A DNA stretch of 64,000 nucleotides, taken from NCBI RefSeq assembly GCF_000224145.3, contig NC_020173.2, positions 5,713,039 through 5,777,038 of the forward strand, read 5' to 3'. Source of the DNA: Ciona intestinalis (Eukaryota; Chordata; Ascidiacea; Phlebobranchia; Cionidae). Shown in pieces: positions 62,901 through 64,000 of the stretch. The translations under genes were made by a program, and so were the position numbers. Each line of letters starts with the position of its first letter. The first letter of the stretch is position 1. The notes below the pieces were generated by a model. It saw only the letters and a program-made list of their open reading frames with translations. It had not been told where the DNA came from and made no database searches.

Positions 62901-63823
62901 TAAAACTAGCTTTTTACATAATATTTTATAGTAATTATTGTTGTATAAGGTATATAGAATAGAATGTAACTTATTTATCCTCGCATGGCCGGGAAAACGG
63001 CAGTCATCATAACACCAGTGTTCTGTTTCATACACCTTATGCCAGCTTACAAGTTACCACGTATGTAGCTTTGTGGGTGATAATTTGTTTGGGATTTTTT
63101 TTATTCTTTATATTTGGTGGATAATTTGGACAAACCATTAGTCAAGTGGTATGTTGTATACTGTTGTATAAGGTTGTATAATACATTATATATATACAAG
63201 GGTTAGATACGTTCAACAGCTGGGATGGTAGGTGTAATGTTGTAATATACTTTAAACTGTCTTACCCATCCAAAGGTTCATAAAGCAAATAATCCCTTTC
63301 GTTTGTTTTGTCCGGGAATGAAAAGCAAGTCCTCATCTCATATTCCTGCCTTGCGTCTTCTATACCAGAGATAGCCTAAAAATGACATGGTTATTATGTT
63401 GTGTACATATATTTTGTTGGTGCCTGCCACTCGCTTTGAGGTTTGGGCTTAAGGCTTGACTCTGCTACCATTGTAGGCAGGACACTTAACGTTAATTGGT
63501 CCAACCCAGTGTTCACTCATACAACAATTTCAAAATTCCAAACAATATTGACTTACTAAGTTACATACGTGGTAACTCGTAAGTGGGTACGAAGTGTATG
63601 AAACAAAACACCCGGGTTATAACGACTGTTGTTGCCTGGTCATGCAAACTTTCATTTAACATTCACTTATTATACCACACCCTACATACCAGTAAACCTA
63701 GTCGGTTTCCATACTGCACAGGTATGGTTGTAGATGGCCAGAAATAAGTTTTATCTATGATGGAGTTTCTTGTCAAAGATCTTGGGCGTATGTCGCCATC
63801 TGTAAGACCTTGCTGGCCAAACT
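56930..63823 (-). CDS. Meprin-like astacin metalloprotease, MAM-MATH-TM, 5' end outside window
   Basis: Membrane-bound zinc endopeptidase of the astacin/meprin family. Exons seen: 63690-63823, 63266-63375, 62406-62581, 62008-62110, 61670-61785, 61155-61331, 60475-60622, 59821-59975, 59067-59242, 58326-58547, 57693-57801 and 56930-57258. All join in frame, about 651 residues. Order: end of the propeptide (GDIRPRS) and mature start (WPSTTIPVQYGN), then the catalytic domain with zinc motif HEMMHAIGIYHE and Met-turn SIMHYG. A MAM domain follows (SYTCNFEEEAICGYVQD to FSILDKPCE), then a MATH/TRAF domain (TVHDFSSLLAST to ISINV). Next come an acidic His/Asp/Glu linker, a membrane span (ATVAGIALGSSILVFIIMTV) and a short tail. 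Zinc ligands and the catalytic Glu are present. Vertebrate meprins have an EGF-like domain before the span; here only one Cys lies between MATH and membrane. The signal peptide exon must lie beyond 64000. AGG|TAA at the stop could also read as a donor, so a further 3' exon is not excluded. Confidence 0.92.
57115..57190 (-). repeat. Coding 12-bp repeat, His-Glu-Asp/Asn tetrapeptides
   Basis: Five units of H-E-(D/N)-(N/D/E) encoded by GATCACGAAGAT-like 12-mers, in the stalk between the MATH domain and membrane span of the meprin-like protein. Confidence 0.8.
57440..57520 (-). mobile_element. Degenerate SINE head
   Basis: AAATATGCCAACAACAGTAG and CAGCATTAAGCCTTGAACCC match the reverse-strand SINE centre. 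It lies in the last intron of the meprin-like gene. Confidence 0.45.
57830..58012 (-). mobile_element. TA-type MITE, left end eroded
   Basis: TTAAAATGGCACTTTTTTGG replaces the normal left end. The right end, CCCATCTTCCCCCACCCTAC, is perfect. It starts about 30 bases upstream (coding sense) of the exon at 57693-57801. Confidence 0.75.
58728..59045 (+). mobile_element. SINE remnant with tail dimer
   Basis: Middle scrap (GGAAATTGCTTCAATCTAGT), an A-rich linker, then two tails (ATGGTAACTTGTAAGCAAGA; GTGGAAACTCGTAAACGTGC). It lies in an intron of the meprin-like gene. Confidence 0.6.
59308..59625 (+). mobile_element. Full-length composite SINE (reference copy)
   Basis: A tRNA-derived head (GCGGTATAGTGGTTAGCGCG as A box; GGTAATGGGTTCAAGGC as B box) is followed by GCTGCTACCATTGTTGGTGT, CAAGACACTTAACGGCAATT and GTCACTAATGGGTTGTCTAA. 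An A-rich linker follows, then one tail (GGTAACTCGTAAGCTGGCAC, CACCCGTGTTATAACGACTG, CACGCGAGGATAAAGTAAGT). The layout recalls the composite SINE reported from Ciona (Cics-1), named from memory only. Other head and tail pieces in this window are annotated against this copy. Confidence 0.8.
62150..62275 (-). mobile_element. SINE tail module, well preserved
   Basis: GTAACTTATTTATCCTCACT, CGACAGTCGTTATAACACGG and ACCATGTATGTAACTTTGTG. It lies in the intron downstream of the zinc-motif exon of the meprin-like gene. Confidence 0.65.
62690..62885 (+). mobile_element. SINE tail dimer
   Basis: Two tails (AATACCCGTGTTATGAGGAT; AACACTCGTGTTATAACGGG), both with AGGATAAATAAGTTACA ends. Confidence 0.6.
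62955..63080 (-). mobile_element. SINE tail module
   Basis: GTAACTTATTTATCCTCGCA, then CAGTCATCATAACACCAGTG and AAGTTACCACGTATGTAGCT. With the dimer at 62690 it forms a tail-to-tail pair in one intron. Confidence 0.6.
63420..63660 (+). mobile_element. Composite SINE, degenerate head
   Basis: GGGCTTAAGGCTTGACTCTG, GCTACCATTGTAGGCAGGAC, ACACTTAACGTTAATTGGTC, then one tail (GGTAACTCGTAAGTGGGTAC). It lies in the first meprin intron seen here. Confidence 0.6.
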
Positions 63824-64000
63824 CTAAGGACAGAAACGTTGACAACATAAATATCTATTTTACGAAAAAAAGGGAAGCAAGCAATATAGGTTGTATATGA
63901 ATTTGTTGAACTAAAGTAATCTTAATTTGATGAAATGTTTAGTGTAATATGGATTATTATAAGTCCACACTTATATATCCATGGTTGCCACTCCCATGCC

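Overview
This 64 kb window looks like intron-rich chordate DNA from a sea squirt, most likely Ciona. The genes are compact, with short AT-rich introns and clean GT/AG splice sites. The gaps are crowded with short TA-flanked MITEs and tRNA-headed composite SINEs. The species call is inference from protein similarity and repeat style. I see no prokaryotic, viral or retroviral material. Most ORFs longer than 60 codons are exons or shadows of exons, so genes were assembled by hand from splice sites and codon phase. Every internal junction of the assembled genes keeps frame, except where stated.

Layout. + strand 752-6330: cytosolic aspartate aminotransferase (GOT1). - strand 7981-13487: Paf1-complex subunit LEO1. 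- strand 14795-16199: a centromeric histone H3 variant (CENP-A). - strand 17339-20315: an unrecognised secreted protein with (Ser-Ala)n tracts, a basic Arg-Arg-Pro-Cys repeat block and an acidic Glu-Glu-Pro-Cys repeat block. - strand 21701-27799 and 30051-33335: two paralogous type I membrane proteins with two and one MRH (mannose-6-phosphate receptor homology) lectin-type domains. - strand 35542-36816: MOCS3/UBA4. - strand 37710-37979: EMRE (SMDT1), the small subunit of the mitochondrial calcium uniporter. + strand 38681-45391: PLAA/Ufd3, head to head with EMRE. + strand 47065-50636 and 52273-56081: a tandem pair of SLC35B3-type (PAPS) nucleotide-sugar transporters. - strand 56930 to beyond 63823: a meprin-like astacin protease with MAM and MATH domains; its 5' end lies outside the window.

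How the genes relate. Most are housekeeping genes with no operon-like link. Three places show local family growth: the MRH pair, the SLC35B3 pair and the internal minisatellites of the Cys-repeat protein. The Cys-repeat protein and the two-domain MRH receptor are the best candidates for undescribed biology. The repeat fraction has its own structure: about 23 copies of one Tc1/mariner-like MITE in two orientations, arrays built from MITE ends, SINE tails that have become dimers or trimers, a ~95 bp interspersed repeat that forms arrays, and one hAT-like element with an exact 8-bp target duplication.
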